DNA of 64,000 nucleotides from Qipengyuania sp. JC766 (GTDB lineage Bacteria > Pseudomonadota > Alphaproteobacteria > Sphingomonadales > Sphingomonadaceae): NCBI RefSeq assembly GCF_040717445.1, contig NZ_JBFEFL010000001.1, forward strand, positions 1,932,001 to 1,996,000. The letters are read 5' to 3'. Within the stretch, counting starts at the first letter, position 1. Every line of letters starts with the position of its first letter. Made by a program: the position numbers and the translations under genes. Positions 28,114 to 38,574 of this stretch are shown one piece after another. The notes under the pieces are model-generated. The model worked only from the letters and a program-made list of their open reading frames with translations. It did no database searches and was not told the origin of the DNA.

Positions 28114-30786
28114 ATGACACAGGTCGGCAAGGACACGCTCGGAACCCGCGATACCCTCACCGTCGATGGCAAGGACTACGCCTATTACTCGCTCGCCAAG
28201 GCCGGCGAGAAGGTCGGCGACGTTTCCCGGCTGCCCTTCAGCATGAAGGTGCTGCTGGAAAACATGCTCCGCTTCGAGGACGAAGGCCACACCGTCGGGA
28301 CCGAGCATGTGGAAGCGATCGCGAAATGGGCCGACAACCCGGTCCGGGGGCGGGAAATCCAGTATCGGCCGGCACGCGTCCTCCTCCAGGATTTCACCGG
28401 CGTTCCGTGCGTCGTCGATCTTGCTGCAATGCGCGATGCGATCAAGAAGCTCGGCGGGGATACGGCCAAGATCAACCCGCAGGTACCGGTCAACCTCGTG
28501 ATCGACCACTCCGTGATGGTCGACGAATTCGGCCATCCGCAGGCGTTCGAAAAGAACGTGGAGCTCGAATACCAGCGCAACGAAGAGCGCTACGACTTCC
28601 TCAAGTGGGGGTCCAAGAGTTTCGAGAACTTCTCCGCCGTTCCTCCCGGAACCGGCATCTGCCACCAGGTGAACCTGGAATATATCGGCCGCGGCGTCTG
28701 GTCGACCGAGGACCAGGACGGCAACCTCACCGCCTACCCCGATACCTGCGTCGGGACGGACAGCCACACGACCATGATCAACGGTCTCGGCGTGCTGGGC
28801 TGGGGCGTCGGCGGGATCGAGGCCGAAGCGGCGATGCTCGGCCAGCCGATTTCCATGCTCATCCCCGAAGTGGTCGGCTTCAAGCTGACCGGCCAGATGG
28901 CGGAAGGCGTCACGGCGACCGATCTCGTGCTGACCTGCGTCCAGATGCTGCGCGAGCATCAGGTCGTCGGCAAGTTCGTCGAGTTCTACGGACCCGGTCT
29001 CGCCTCGCTGACGCTGGCCGACCGTGCGACCATTTCCAACATGGCGCCGGAATATGGCGCCACCTGCGGCTTCTTCGGCATCGACGACAAGACGCTCGAA
29101 TACCTGCGCCTGACAGGCCGTGACGAACACCAGATCGCCCTCGTGGAAGCCTATTCGAAGGCGCAGGGCATGTGGATCGATCCGTCGATCGATCCGGTCT
29201 TCTCCAGCACCCTCGAACTCGACCTGTCCGCCGTGGTGCCCAGCCTTGCCGGACCCAAGCGTCCGCAGGACAAGGTTGCGCTTCCCCAGGTCGACGAACT
29301 GTTCAACAACGACCTGCGCGAAGTCTACAAGAAGAGCAGTCCGCACCGCGTCGATGTGGCCGGCAAGGACCACGATATCGGCGACGGGGATGTCGTCATT
29401 GCCGCTATCACGAGCTGCACCAACACCTCCAACCCCGACGTCCTCATTGCAGCCGGACTGGTCGCGAAGAAGGCACACGAGAAAGGCCTGAAGCCCAAGC
29501 CCTGGGTTAAGACCTCGCTCGCTCCGGGGTCGCAGGTGGTGACGGACTATCTCGAGAAGAGCGGCTTGCAGGACGATCTCGACGCGCTGGGCTTCGACCT
29601 GGTCGGTTACGGCTGCACCACCTGCATCGGGAACAGCGGCCCCCTGCCCGGCCCGATCAGCGACGCGATCAACACCAACGACCTAGTCGCGGCCAGCGTC
29701 CTTTCGGGCAACCGCAACTTCGAGGGCCGCGTGAGCCCGGATGTGCGTGCGAATTTCCTCGCCAGTCCGCCGCTCGTGGTCGCCTACGCCCTCAAGGGGA
29801 CCGTTACGGAAGACATCACGACCACGCCGATCGGGCAGGACAGGGAAGGCAACGATGTGATGCTGGCCGATATCTGGCCGAGCAATGCCGAAATCGCCGA
29901 ACACCGTGCCGCGAACATCGACCGCGAGATGTTCGAGAGCCGCTATGCCAAGGTCTACGACGGTGACGAGCACTGGCGTTCGATCAAGGCGGAAGCGAGC
30001 GACACCTACAGCTGGAATCCGGGCAGCACCTACATCGCAAATCCGCCGTTTTTCGACGGAATGGAAATGACCCCGAAACCGGTGGCCGACATTACCGGTG
30101 CCAAGCCGCTGGCGATCCTCGGCGATTCCGTGACGACCGACCACATCAGCCCGGCCGGTTCGATCAAGGAAGACAGCCCTGCCGGCGAGTATCTGAAGGA
30201 ACGCCAGATTTCGAAGGCGGACTTCAATTCCTACGGCAGCCGCCGCGGCAATCACGAAGTGATGATGCGCGGCACCTTCGCCAATATCCGGATCCGCAAC
30301 GAGATGGTCCCCGGCGTGGAAGGTGGATACACCATCTACAACGGCGAGCAGATGCCGATCTACGATGCCGCGATGAAGCACAAGGAAGACGGCACGCCGC
30401 TGGTCGTGATCGGCGGCAAGGAATACGGCACCGGTTCGAGCCGCGACTGGGCGGCCAAGGGCACCATCCTGCTGGGCGTGCGCGCCGTCATCGTCGAGAG
30501 CTACGAGCGAATCCACCGCTCGAACCTCATCGGGATGGGCGTTCTGCCGCTCCAGTTCCGCGAGGGCGAATCCCGCGACACGCTGGGACTGACGGCCGAC
30601 GACAGCTTCACCATCAAGGGGCTCGCCAGCCTTAAACCGGGCCAAGACGTCGAGGTGGAAGTCACGCGTCCCGACGGCACCAGTGCCAGTTTCACCGCGC
30701 TTTGCCGGATCGATACGGCGAACGAGATGGAATACTACAAGAATGGCGGCATCCTGCATTACGTGATCCGCAAGCTGGCAGCCTGA
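28114..30786 (+). CDS. acnA: Aconitate hydratase A
   Basis: TCA cycle enzyme that interconverts citrate and isocitrate through cis-aconitate. 890 aa, the usual AcnA length. The [4Fe-4S] ligands are in [10 protein letters not shown] and [12 protein letters not shown]; the substrate-binding regions [20 protein letters not shown] and the C-terminal swivel domain [16 protein letters not shown] are intact. The ATG at 28114 follows AAAGGA; the frame is open upstream but only this start fits the family. A short hairpin, GCCCG/CGGGC, lies at 30807-30821 after the stop. Confidence 0.97.
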   Translation: MTQVGKDTLGTRDTLTVDGKDYAYYSLAKAGEKVGDVSRLPFSMKVLLENMLRFEDEGHTVGTEHVEAIAKWADNPVRGREIQYRPARVLLQDFTGVPCVVDLAAMRDAIKKLGGDTAKINPQVPVNLVIDHSVMVDEFGHPQAFEKNVELEYQRNEERYDFLKWGSKSFENFSAVPPGTGICHQVNLEYIGRGVWSTEDQDGNLTAYPDTCVGTDSHTTMINGLGVLGWGVGGIEAEAAMLGQPISMLIPEVVGFKLTGQMAEGVTATDLVLTCVQMLREHQVVGKFVEFYGPGLASLTLADRATISNMAPEYGATCGFFGIDDKTLEYLRLTGRDEHQIALVEAYSKAQGMWIDPSIDPVFSSTLELDLSAVVPSLAGPKRPQDKVALPQVDELFNNDLREVYKKSSPHRVDVAGKDHDIGDGDVVIAAITSCTNTSNPDVLIAAGLVAKKAHEKGLKPKPWVKTSLAPGSQVVTDYLEKSGLQDDLDALGFDLVGYGCTTCIGNSGPLPGPISDAINTNDLVAASVLSGNRNFEGRVSPDVRANFLASPPLVVAYALKGTVTEDITTTPIGQDREGNDVMLADIWPSNAEIAEHRAANIDREMFESRYAKVYDGDEHWRSIKAEASDTYSWNPGSTYIANPPFFDGMEMTPKPVADITGAKPLAILGDSVTTDHISPAGSIKEDSPAGEYLKERQISKADFNSYGSRRGNHEVMMRGTFANIRIRNEMVPGVEGGYTIYNGEQMPIYDAAMKHKEDGTPLVVIGGKEYGTGSSRDWAAKGTILLGVRAVIVESYERIHRSNLIGMGVLPLQFREGESRDTLGLTADDSFTIKGLASLKPGQDVEVEVTRPDGTSASFTALCRIDTANEMEYYKNGGILHYVIRKLAA

Positions 30787-30838
30787 CAGGCGAACGGCTC
30801 CGCCTCGCCCGTTAAGCGGGCGGCAACGACGCATGGAG

Positions 30839-30870
30839 CAATCCTTCCCGACCGGGATCGGGGAGGATTG
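30839..30870 (+). promoter_or_regulatory. Hairpin enclosing the ribosome binding site of the rhodanese gene
   Basis: CAATCCTTCCCGA (30839-30851) pairs with TCGGGGAGGATTG (30858-30870) over 13 bp with a single G-U pair and a 6-nt loop. The 3' arm contains the Shine-Dalgarno GGGGAGGA for the GTG at 30873. In RNA this stem would hide the ribosome binding site, suggesting control of translation. Confidence 0.55.
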
Positions 30871-30872
30871 CC

Positions 30873-31328
30873 GTGCGGACAGAATACAAGTCGATCCTGA
30901 TACTTGTCGCCCTGGTGTTGAGCCCGTCGCCTGCGAAGGCAAGGGAAGACCCGGCCGGAACCCGCATAGACTATAATGGCTTTGCCGCGCTCACGGCGGA
31001 AGTCGGGGGTTACCGTGAGGGTCGCCTTCTCGACCCCGAGCAATTTTTCGAAGAGGCTGCCCGCCAAGGCGCTCTGCTTCTCGACACGAGATCGGCCGAC
31101 GCATTCGCGCGTGGTCACATAGAAGGCGCGGTCAACCTGCCGTTTTCCGATTTTACCGAGGCTTCGCTGGCCCGGGTTATCGGCGAAGATCGCGATCGGC
31201 CCATCTTCATCTACTGCAACAACAACTTCACCGACGATACCGAGCCCGTGGCCACGAAGAAGGCGCCGCTCGCACTCAACATCCCCACGTTCATAAACCT
31301 CTACGGCTATGGCTACACCGATGTCTGA
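30873..31328 (+). CDS. Exported rhodanese-like domain protein
   Basis: 151 aa. A signal peptide (YKSILILVALVLSPSPAKA) is followed by a rhodanese domain: LLLDTRSADAFARGHIEGAVNLPFSDF and the active-site loop YCNNNF with the presumed catalytic Cys. Rhodanese domains transfer sulfane sulfur; the active loop CNNNF is not the canonical CRKGVT of thiosulfate sulfurtransferases, so substrate preference is open. GTG start. Its ribosome binding site is part of a 13-bp hairpin. Confidence 0.8.
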   Translation: MRTEYKSILILVALVLSPSPAKAREDPAGTRIDYNGFAALTAEVGGYREGRLLDPEQFFEEAARQGALLLDTRSADAFARGHIEGAVNLPFSDFTEASLARVIGEDRDRPIFIYCNNNFTDDTEPVATKKAPLALNIPTFINLYGYGYTDV

Positions 31329-31422
31329 GAGTTGGACGGAGCCATGAGCACGGCTGAGGTCGCATGGGTGTCCGCCGACTGAAGCCCTTGCGCAGCGCAC
31401 GGCGACCATAGCCGGCAACGAA

Positions 31423-31450
31423 AAAGGGCGGCCCGCAAGGACCGCCCTTT
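31423..31450 (-). terminator. Rho-independent terminator of the Asn-rich surface protein gene
   Basis: AAAGGGCGG (31423-31431) and CCGCCCTTT (31442-31450) form a perfect 9-bp stem with a 10-nt loop. On the minus strand the stem is followed by five T residues counted from 31425, right after the stop of the gene at 31477-32760. It may also act on the plus strand for the rhodanese gene. Confidence 0.75.
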
Positions 31451-31476
31451 CATTCGAGCCGTGCCGGAAGGGGGCG

Positions 31477-32760
31477 TCAGCCGCGGTCCTTGCCCTTGAG
31501 GTGCTTGCGGCCGAGAACGCCTGCGGCTGCCAGCCCGAAGAGGATCAGCATCGGCGGAGCCGGAACCGGCGTGCCGCCAGTCGTGCCGGGCGTCCCGGAG
31601 GTGCCGTGGCTGGTCGAACCGCCGCCACACTTGCGGCCCTTGCAGTCGCCACCGCTCGTGCTGCTCGTCATGTTGCCCGAGCTCGACGTGCTGGTGGAAT
31701 TCTCGTTGTGATTGTTGTTCTCGTTCGAGTTGTTGTTCTCGTTATTGTTATTGTTGTTATTCTCGTTGTGGTTGTTGTTCTCGTTCGAGTTGTTATTCTC
31801 GTTGTGGTTGTTGTTATTATTGTTGTTGTGGTTTTCGTTGTTGTTCGACTGCTCTTGATCCTGGTTCTGGTTCTGGTTCTGATCCTGGCTCTGCTCGTTC
31901 GAGTTGTTGTTCTCGTTGTCGATGTCGATATTGCCGGAGCTGCTGGAGGACGTCGAAGTCGAGGTCGAGCTTCCGCCCGTCGAGGTCGAGGTGGAGCTAC
32001 CGCCGGTCGATGTCGAAGTCGAGCTGGACCCGGTCGTGCCGCCGAAGCTGCTGTTGTCGATGTCGATATCGATATTGATGCCGTCATTGCCCGAGGTCGA
32101 GCTGCTGCCGGACGTCGATCCCGAACCGGAGGTGGTCGAGCTCACGACGACGCTGCCGCCGCTCGAACCGCCGCCGAAGAAGCCGCCGAAGAAGCCACCG
32201 CCGAAACCGCCACCGAAGCCGCCGCTTCCGCCGATGACCGTCACGCCGCCGCTTCCGCTACCGCCACCGCCGACGATCGGACCAACCGGGCCGAGCGGGA
32301 GGGGTGCAGGCACCGCCGCAAGGGCGACCTGGTAGGCAGGTGCGCAACCGTCGGCACCGCGAATGTAGCCCGCTTCGGAGTAGCTGCTGGAATAGGAACC
32401 GCCTTCCGCGTAGGCCGCTCCGCCAGCATGCGACCCGCCGCCTGCGTAGGACGCGCCGGCATGGGCCGGGCTGCCATAGGCCGCACCAGGCGCGCCCGGG
32501 CCGCCGATCGGTTCGCATTCTACCGTGCGATGGACGACGCGGCGACGCACTTCGACCGGCTCTTCGTCCGGGATGAAGCGAACGCGCTTGTCCTTGATGT
32601 AGCGAACTTCGGGCTCGCCCTTCACGCTCTCGACCTTGTCCGACTTGTAGGACGGCGCGTCGGTTACCATCGGTTCGGCGACATGGACTGCGCCACCGGC
32701 GAGGATCGCGGTGCCGGCCGCAGTGGCCGAAAGTTTTGCCAGGGCCATTTTGACGGACAT
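31477..32760 (-). CDS. Low-complexity Asn/Gly/Ser-rich surface protein with PEP-CTERM-like tail
   Basis: 427 aa. Possible segments in order: an N-terminal export-like region (SATAAGTAILAGGAVHVA); a charged stretch to residue ~85 (RRRVVHRTVECEP); a Gly/Ser/Tyr region; a Gly/Phe-rich block (~175-195); Ser/Thr/Gly repeats with two IDIDN motifs; a ~100-residue Asn/Glu/His/Gln block; then CKGRKCGGG and a C-terminal VPAPP, hydrophobic helix, and RK plus basic end. That last part fits PEP-CTERM sorting signals recognised by exosortase, with PAP in place of PEP. No exosortase lies in the window. A secreted or biofilm-matrix role is inferred, not shown. Confidence 0.75.
   Translation of the reverse strand: MSVKMALAKLSATAAGTAILAGGAVHVAEPMVTDAPSYKSDKVESVKGEPEVRYIKDKRVRFIPDEEPVEVRRRVVHRTVECEPIGGPGAPGAAYGSPAHAGASYAGGGSHAGGAAYAEGGSYSSSYSEAGYIRGADGCAPAYQVALAAVPAPLPLGPVGPIVGGGGSGSGGVTVIGGSGGFGGGFGGGFFGGFFGGGSSGGSVVVSSTTSGSGSTSGSSSTSGNDGINIDIDIDNSSFGGTTGSSSTSTSTGGSSTSTSTGGSSTSTSTSSSSSGNIDIDNENNNSNEQSQDQNQNQNQDQEQSNNNENHNNNNNNNHNENNNSNENNNHNENNNNNNNENNNSNENNNHNENSTSTSSSGNMTSSTSGGDCKGRKCGGGSTSHGTSGTPGTTGGTPVPAPPMLILFGLAAAGVLGRKHLKGKDRG
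31696..31925. repeat. Imperfect short tandem repeats encoding the Asn-rich block
   Basis: The plus strand shows repeated GTTGTT, CTCGTT and CTCGTTCGAG units with longer repeats such as GTTGTTCTCGTTCGAGTTGTT occurring several times in slightly different order. They encode N-N-N, E-N and S-N-E-N patterns. Repeat number could vary by slippage or recombination. Confidence 0.8.
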
Positions 32761-32978
32761 GGTCGGGTTCTCTCTTTAGCCTGTGGGAAGACAGAACCGA
32801 CGGCGGGTCCGCTGATTGCCACTTCCCTGTGCTCTCCAAGAACCCCAAGAACCGGCAGGTCGGCAACGCGATTAACCATCAAATGGTCGGGTGGGCGCAA
32901 AAAAATCGCTCGAAATTCGCGGTTTGGCGTGAGTTGTTCCACTATGGGACCGAAACCCGGCCAATCCTTTGCGGTGCA

Positions 32979-34022
32979 TCAACCCTCTTCGTCAAACAGC
33001 CCCGTCTGAGCGCCTGCCGAGGGGGACGAGGGCGGCGCGAGTCCCAGATGCTGCCACCCGGCATCGTTGAGGCATCGCCCGCGCGCCGTCCGCGCGATCA
33101 GGCCGAGCTGGATCAGGTAGGGCTCGACCACCTCTTCCACCGTATCGCGCGGTTCGGCGAGCCCCGCCGCTAGCGTTTCGACGCCCACCGGCCCGCCCTT
33201 GTAGGTGGTGGCGATCATGGTGAGGTAGCGCCGGTCCATCGCATCGAGGCCGAGAGAATCGACCTCCAGCCGGGTAAGGGCGTCATCCGCCACCTTTGCC
33301 GTGATCGCGCCGTCGCCTGCCACGTGGGCAAAGTCGCGCACCCGGCGCAGCAGGCGTCCGGCCACCCGCGGCGTACCGCGCGACCGGCGTGCGATCTCCC
33401 GCGCGCCTTCCGGTTCGATCGCCATGCCCAGCTTGCCCGCGCCGCGCGTGACCACCCGTTCCAGTTCGGCGTGGGTGTAGAAGTTCAGCCGCACCGGGAT
33501 GCCGAACCGGTCGCGCAGCGGCGTGGTCAGCAGGCCCTGCCGCGTGGTCGCACCCACCAGGGTGAAGGGCGGCAGGTCGATCCTCACGCTGCGCGCCGAG
33601 GGGCCTTCGCCGATGATGATGTCGAGTGCGCGGTCCTCCATTGCCGGATAGAGCACTTCCTCGACCACGGGATTGAGCCGGTGGATCTCGTCGATGAAGA
33701 GCACGTCCATCGGCTCGAGATTGGTCAGCAGCGCGGCGAGATCGCCCGCCTTGGCGATGACCGGACCGCTTGTGGCGCGGAAGCCCACGCCCATTTCCTT
33801 GGCGACGATCTGCGCCAGGGTGGTCTTGCCGAGGCCCGGCGGGCCGAAGAACAGGACATGGTCCATCGCCTCGCCCCGCCCGCGCGCCGCCTCGATGAAG
33901 ACGCGCAGGTTCTCGCGCGCGGCCTCTTGCCCGACGAACTCGGCCAGCGACTGGGGCCGCAACGCCGCGTCCGGGTCCTCCGGCTGGCGGTCGGGCGAAT
34001 GGAGGGGAACGGGGTCGGTCAT
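32979..34022 (-). CDS. ruvB: Holliday junction branch-migration ATPase RuvB
   Basis: 347 aa AAA+ motor that drives branch migration with RuvA. It has Walker [12 protein letters not shown], Walker [12 protein letters not shown], sensor 1 [10 protein letters not shown], the arginine-finger region RDRFGI and the C-terminal winged helix (GLARTARGR-type segment near residue 310). The ATG at 34022 overlaps the stop of the dsrE gene (TGATG), so ruvB is separated from ruvA by that gene and probably co-transcribed. Confidence 0.97.
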   Translation of the reverse strand: MTDPVPLHSPDRQPEDPDAALRPQSLAEFVGQEAARENLRVFIEAARGRGEAMDHVLFFGPPGLGKTTLAQIVAKEMGVGFRATSGPVIAKAGDLAALLTNLEPMDVLFIDEIHRLNPVVEEVLYPAMEDRALDIIIGEGPSARSVRIDLPPFTLVGATTRQGLLTTPLRDRFGIPVRLNFYTHAELERVVTRGAGKLGMAIEPEGAREIARRSRGTPRVAGRLLRRVRDFAHVAGDGAITAKVADDALTRLEVDSLGLDAMDRRYLTMIATTYKGGPVGVETLAAGLAEPRDTVEEVVEPYLIQLGLIARTARGRCLNDAGWQHLGLAPPSSPSAGAQTGLFDEEG

Positions 34023-34570
34023 CAAAACGGGTTCACCGTGTAGCCGTCCTGCTGCAGCAGGGCATGGGCGGTCATCGCGGAAGTGGCGACTTTCACGCCT
34101 TCCATCAGGTCGCTCGTCTCGTCCACGCCCTGGCCGACCGCGCTTTGGCCGCACACGATGATGCGCACGCCGTGGTCGAGAAGCGCGCGGACCAGTCCGG
34201 CGCTCGGGTTCTCGGCCCCGTCGAAGCGGGCGGCGTAGGCAGTCGCGTTCAGCACGTCCATCGTCGCGCCGCCATGGACGACGATCGCCGCCTGCGTCTG
34301 TGCGACCGGATGGCCGGCCCTGGCGTGCATGTTGATCAGCCGCGCGGCGCTGTTGAACGTGGTGTTGGACCGCTGACCGCTCGCCTGGCGCGCCGCATCG
34401 AACGCCACCTTGAATTGCGTATCGGCGGGGATCGTCACGGTCGATGCGATTTCGGCCGTCGCGCCGTACTCGGCAAAGACCGGCCCGTATTCGAAGCGCG
34501 AGGCGTCCGGGTCCTGCGCCATGGCAGGAGTTGTCAGGGCCATTGTGGCGAGCAGCAGCAACAGTCTCAT
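34022..34570 (-). CDS. DsrE family protein with signal peptide, inserted between ruvA and ruvB
   Basis: 182 aa. A cleavable signal peptide ([18 protein letters not shown]) is followed by a DsrE-like fold with [13 protein letters not shown] and the Cys-containing [13 protein letters not shown]. DsrE/F-like proteins handle sulfur relay, but exported versions are poorly studied. Start set at 34570 since GGAG is 6 nt upstream; an upstream in-frame ATG pair at 34582-34585 overlaps the ruvA stop. Its position inside ruvAB is unusual. Confidence 0.82.
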   Translation of the reverse strand: MRLLLLLATMALTTPAMAQDPDASRFEYGPVFAEYGATAEIASTVTIPADTQFKVAFDAARQASGQRSNTTFNSAARLINMHARAGHPVAQTQAAIVVHGGATMDVLNATAYAARFDGAENPSAGLVRALLDHGVRIIVCGQSAVGQGVDETSDLMEGVKVATSAMTAHALLQQDGYTVNPF

Positions 34571-34581
34571 CGCGTTCTCCA

Positions 34582-35187
34582 TCATCCCGCCGCCCGCTTC
34601 AGGGCCACGCGGATCAGGTCGCCCTCGGTTGCGCCTTCGCCCAGTTCGGCCTGTGCGGTGGCGACGGCGCGGGCGGCCACGGCGGGCTTGAAGCCCAGGT
34701 TCTCAAGCGCGCTGACCGCATCGGAGCTGGCCCCGCCCACCGGCGCGGCGGCGCTCACGGCTCCGTTGCCTCCGCCGCCGGGCATCGCGCCCGCCTTGTC
34801 CCTCAGTTCGTTGACGATGCGGCCCGCCAGCTTCGGGCCCACACCCTGCGCGCGGGCGACCATCGCGGCATCGCCCTGCGCGCAGGCGGATTGCAGTTCG
34901 CCCGCCGAAAGGGCGGACAGGATGGCGAGCGCCACCTTGCTGCCGACGCCCTGCACGCTGGTGAGGAGGCGGAACCAGTCGCGTTCGCCAGCTTCCGCGA
35001 AGCCGAGCAGGCGCATGTCGTTCTCGCTCACCTGCAAGTCCGTATAGACCGTGCAGCCTTCGCCCTTCTCTCCCAGAGCGGAGAGCGTACGGGCCGAGCA
35101 ATGGACGAGGTAGCCGACCCCGCCGACGTCGATCACCGCCCAGTCCGCGCCGGTTTCATCCAGCAGGCCTTTCAGCTTGGCGATCAC
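34582..35187 (-). CDS. ruvA: Holliday junction DNA helicase subunit RuvA
   Basis: 201 aa. The OB-fold N-terminus [27 protein letters not shown] starts at a GTG (35187). Tandem helix-hairpin-helix motifs follow ([17 protein letters not shown] and [16 protein letters not shown]), then a flexible linker rich in Gly/Ala and the C-terminal RuvB-binding domain ([17 protein letters not shown]). It binds four-way junctions and recruits RuvB. The frame is open upstream, but the family N-terminus fixes the start. Divergent from aroC. Confidence 0.96.
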   Translation of the reverse strand: MIAKLKGLLDETGADWAVIDVGGVGYLVHCSARTLSALGEKGEGCTVYTDLQVSENDMRLLGFAEAGERDWFRLLTSVQGVGSKVALAILSALSAGELQSACAQGDAAMVARAQGVGPKLAGRIVNELRDKAGAMPGGGGNGAVSAAAPVGGASSDAVSALENLGFKPAVAARAVATAQAELGEGATEGDLIRVALKRAAG

Positions 35188-35408
35188 GGCCGATGCGCTC
35201 CGCCAGCAAGGAGAGACATGGACCGCATGGACCACTGTCCTGGGGCAAGAAACGTCACTGAAAACCCGCGCTTTTTTTTGGGCGTTGTCGAATGGCTCGC
35301 GAGGCGGTGCATGGCGTGCAGATGGCACGAAAACCGCGTGTAGGAAAGCGCGGCGGCCTCGCAAGCCCCGGCTCGACACGTCGGGCAGGCACGGTATGGA
35401 TGGCAGGC

Positions 35409-36500
35409 ATGAGCTGGAACACGTTCGGGCGGGTCTTCCGCTTCACCACATGGGGCGAAAGCCACGGCCCCGCGATCGGCTGCGTGATCGACGGCTGCCC
35501 TCCGGGCATCGCGCTGTCGGAAAGCGATATCCAGCCGTTCCTGGATGCACGCAAGCCCGGGCAGAACAAGTTCACCACCCAGCGGCAGGAGGCCGACGCG
35601 GTGCGAATCCTGTCGGGCGTATTCGCGGACGAGGACGGGCAGCAACGGACCACCGGCACGCCGATTTCCCTGCTGATCGAGAACACCGACCAGCGATCGA
35701 AGGACTATTCGGACATCGCCGGCACCTATCGCCCGGGCCACGCCGACTACGCCTATGACGCGAAATACGGCTTTCGCGATTATCGCGGCGGCGGGCGCAG
35801 CAGCGCGCGCGAAACCGCCATGCGGGTCGCGGCGGGCGCGGTGGCGCGCCTGCTGCTGCCCGAAGTGAGCTTGCGCGCCTGGGTGAGCGAGATCGGCGGG
35901 GACAAGGTCGATCCGGCGAATTTCGACGCCGACGAGATCGCGCGCAATCCCTTCTGGTGCCCCGATGCCGAGGCCGCGAAGCGCTGGGAAACACTGGTGG
36001 ACGATGCGCGCAAGGCCGGTTCCTCGCTCGGCGCCGTGGTCCAGTGCGAGGCGACCGGCGTGCCCGCCGGCTGGGGTGCGCCGATCTACGCCAAGCTGGA
36101 TGCGGAACTCGCAGCCGCAATGATGAGCATCAACGCGGTCAAGGGCGTGGAGATCGGCGACGGGTTCGACGCCGCGCGGCTGACCGGCGAACAGAACGCC
36201 GACGCCATGCGGCCCGGCGAGGGCGACGAGGCCGCCCCGCGTTTCGAGGCGAACCATGCCGGCGGCATCGCCGGCGGCATTTCCACCGGACAGCCGGTGA
36301 CGTGCCGCGTGGCCTTCAAACCGACCAGCTCCATCCTCACGCCGGTCGACAGCATCACGCGCGAAGGCGAAGCGGCGCAGGTGCGCACCAAGGGCCGCCA
36401 CGATCCGTGCGTCGGCATCCGCGGCACGCCCGTGGTCGAAGCGATGATGGCGCTGGTTCTGGCCGATCAGAAGCTGCTACACCGGGCGCAATGCGGGTGA
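35409..36500 (+). CDS. aroC: Chorismate synthase
   Basis: Last step of the shikimate pathway: EPSP to chorismate with reduced FMN. 363 aa. N-terminal [20 protein letters not shown] contains the catalytic His; further signatures are [20 protein letters not shown] and the C-terminal [18 protein letters not shown]. The start at 35409 fits the family; an in-frame ATG at 35400 adds three residues. The region 35188-35408 between ruvA and aroC holds an 8-T run at 35272 but no clear gene. Confidence 0.97.
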   Translation: MSWNTFGRVFRFTTWGESHGPAIGCVIDGCPPGIALSESDIQPFLDARKPGQNKFTTQRQEADAVRILSGVFADEDGQQRTTGTPISLLIENTDQRSKDYSDIAGTYRPGHADYAYDAKYGFRDYRGGGRSSARETAMRVAAGAVARLLLPEVSLRAWVSEIGGDKVDPANFDADEIARNPFWCPDAEAAKRWETLVDDARKAGSSLGAVVQCEATGVPAGWGAPIYAKLDAELAAAMMSINAVKGVEIGDGFDAARLTGEQNADAMRPGEGDEAAPRFEANHAGGIAGGISTGQPVTCRVAFKPTSSILTPVDSITREGEAAQVRTKGRHDPCVGIRGTPVVEAMMALVLADQKLLHRAQCG

Positions 36501-36547
36501 GGTTCGCTTTCGATCCGGTTGCGGAACCCGGCGCGACCTGACCGCCC

Positions 36548-37774
<1,227 letters not shown>

Positions 37775-37826
37775 CCGCCGCTAAAGTGCGGCTTTCCGTA
37801 AGTTCCAAATCGCTGATTGAAAATTC

Positions 37827-37850
37827 CGATGTTAGCAATCGCAACATATC
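37827..37850 (+). promoter_or_regulatory. Possible regulator operator upstream of ahpC
   Basis: In the 143-bp gap before ahpC, ATGTT (37829-37833) and AACAT (37843-37847) form an inverted repeat within an AT-rich stretch, close to the T-N11-A pattern of LysR regulators such as OxyR. OxyR control of ahpCF is common in proteobacteria; the site itself is a weak match. Confidence 0.25.
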
Positions 37851-37917
37851 GCTTTTGTGCACCGCAGCAGTGCCTATCTGACAGCCACGAGTTTCAACCC
37901 GAACACGGAGAAAAACC

Positions 37918-38484
37918 ATGGGTATCATCGGAAGCCAGATCAAACCGTTCAAGGCCACCGCCTTCCAGGCCGGCAAGGACTTTTTCGAAGTCACCGACGA
38001 AGATGTGAAGGGCAAGTGGGCCGTCTTCTTCTTCTATCCGGCCGACTTCACCTTCGTCTGCCCGACCGAGCTGGAAGACCTCGGCGAGAAGTACGAGATG
38101 CTCCAGAAGATGGACGTCGAAGTGTACGGCGTTTCGACCGACACGCATTTCAGCCACAAGGCCTGGCACGACACCAGCGAGCGCGTCGGCAAGCTTAAGT
38201 TCCCGTTCCTGGGCGACCAGCTGCACACGCTGTCGAAGAACTTCGACGTACTGCGTGAAGAGATGGGCCTTGCCGATCGTGCGACCTTCGTGGTCGATCC
38301 GGACGGCGTCATCCAGATCATGGAACAGACCTGCGAAGGCGTGGGCCGCAATGCCAACGAACTGACGCGCAAGATCAAGGCCGCGCAATATGTCCGCGCC
38401 AACCCCGGCCAGGTCTGCCCGGCCGCGTGGGAAGAAGGCGAAGACACGCTGGCCCCCTCGCTCGACCTCGTCGGCAAGATCTAA
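37918..38484 (+). CDS. ahpC: Alkyl hydroperoxide reductase subunit C (peroxiredoxin)
   Basis: A typical 2-Cys peroxiredoxin of 188 aa that reduces H2O2, organic peroxides and peroxynitrite. The peroxidatic Cys is in [13 protein letters not shown] (about residue 48) and the resolving Cys in [13 protein letters not shown] (about 167). The C-terminus carries the usual [17 protein letters not shown]. It is the first gene of the ahpCF pair and is well expressed in most bacteria. ahpF begins 90 bp downstream. Confidence 0.97.
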   Translation: MGIIGSQIKPFKATAFQAGKDFFEVTDEDVKGKWAVFFFYPADFTFVCPTELEDLGEKYEMLQKMDVEVYGVSTDTHFSHKAWHDTSERVGKLKFPFLGDQLHTLSKNFDVLREEMGLADRATFVVDPDGVIQIMEQTCEGVGRNANELTRKIKAAQYVRANPGQVCPAAWEEGEDTLAPSLDLVGKI

Positions 38485-38574
38485 GCTACAGCGACACGAC
38501 TACCATGGCGGCCCGGGCCTCGCGTCCGGGTCGTCACTTCCTTTCCAATCTCCATCCGACAGGACATTCGCGCC

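Noticed and set aside
27718-29478. 586-codon minus-strand ORF opposite the acnA start
   Set aside because: Antisense shadow of acnA and the DMT gene caused by high GC; no domain or motif, and the opposite frame is unmistakable aconitase.
31696-31925. Repeats as a CRISPR array
   Set aside because: Units are 3-21 nt, in frame and coding for Asn/Glu/Ser, with no constant spacers.
32761-32978. A sigma-54-like -24/-12 element (TGG...GC) upstream of the PEP-CTERM-like gene, as known for some PEP-CTERM promoters
   Set aside because: One GG-N10-GC match lies about 170-190 nt upstream and differs from the TGGCAC...TTGC consensus at most positions; chance in GC-rich DNA.
35260-35290. The 8-T run upstream of aroC as a terminator for the plus strand
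   Set aside because: No stable stem directly precedes it and no plus-strand gene ends there.
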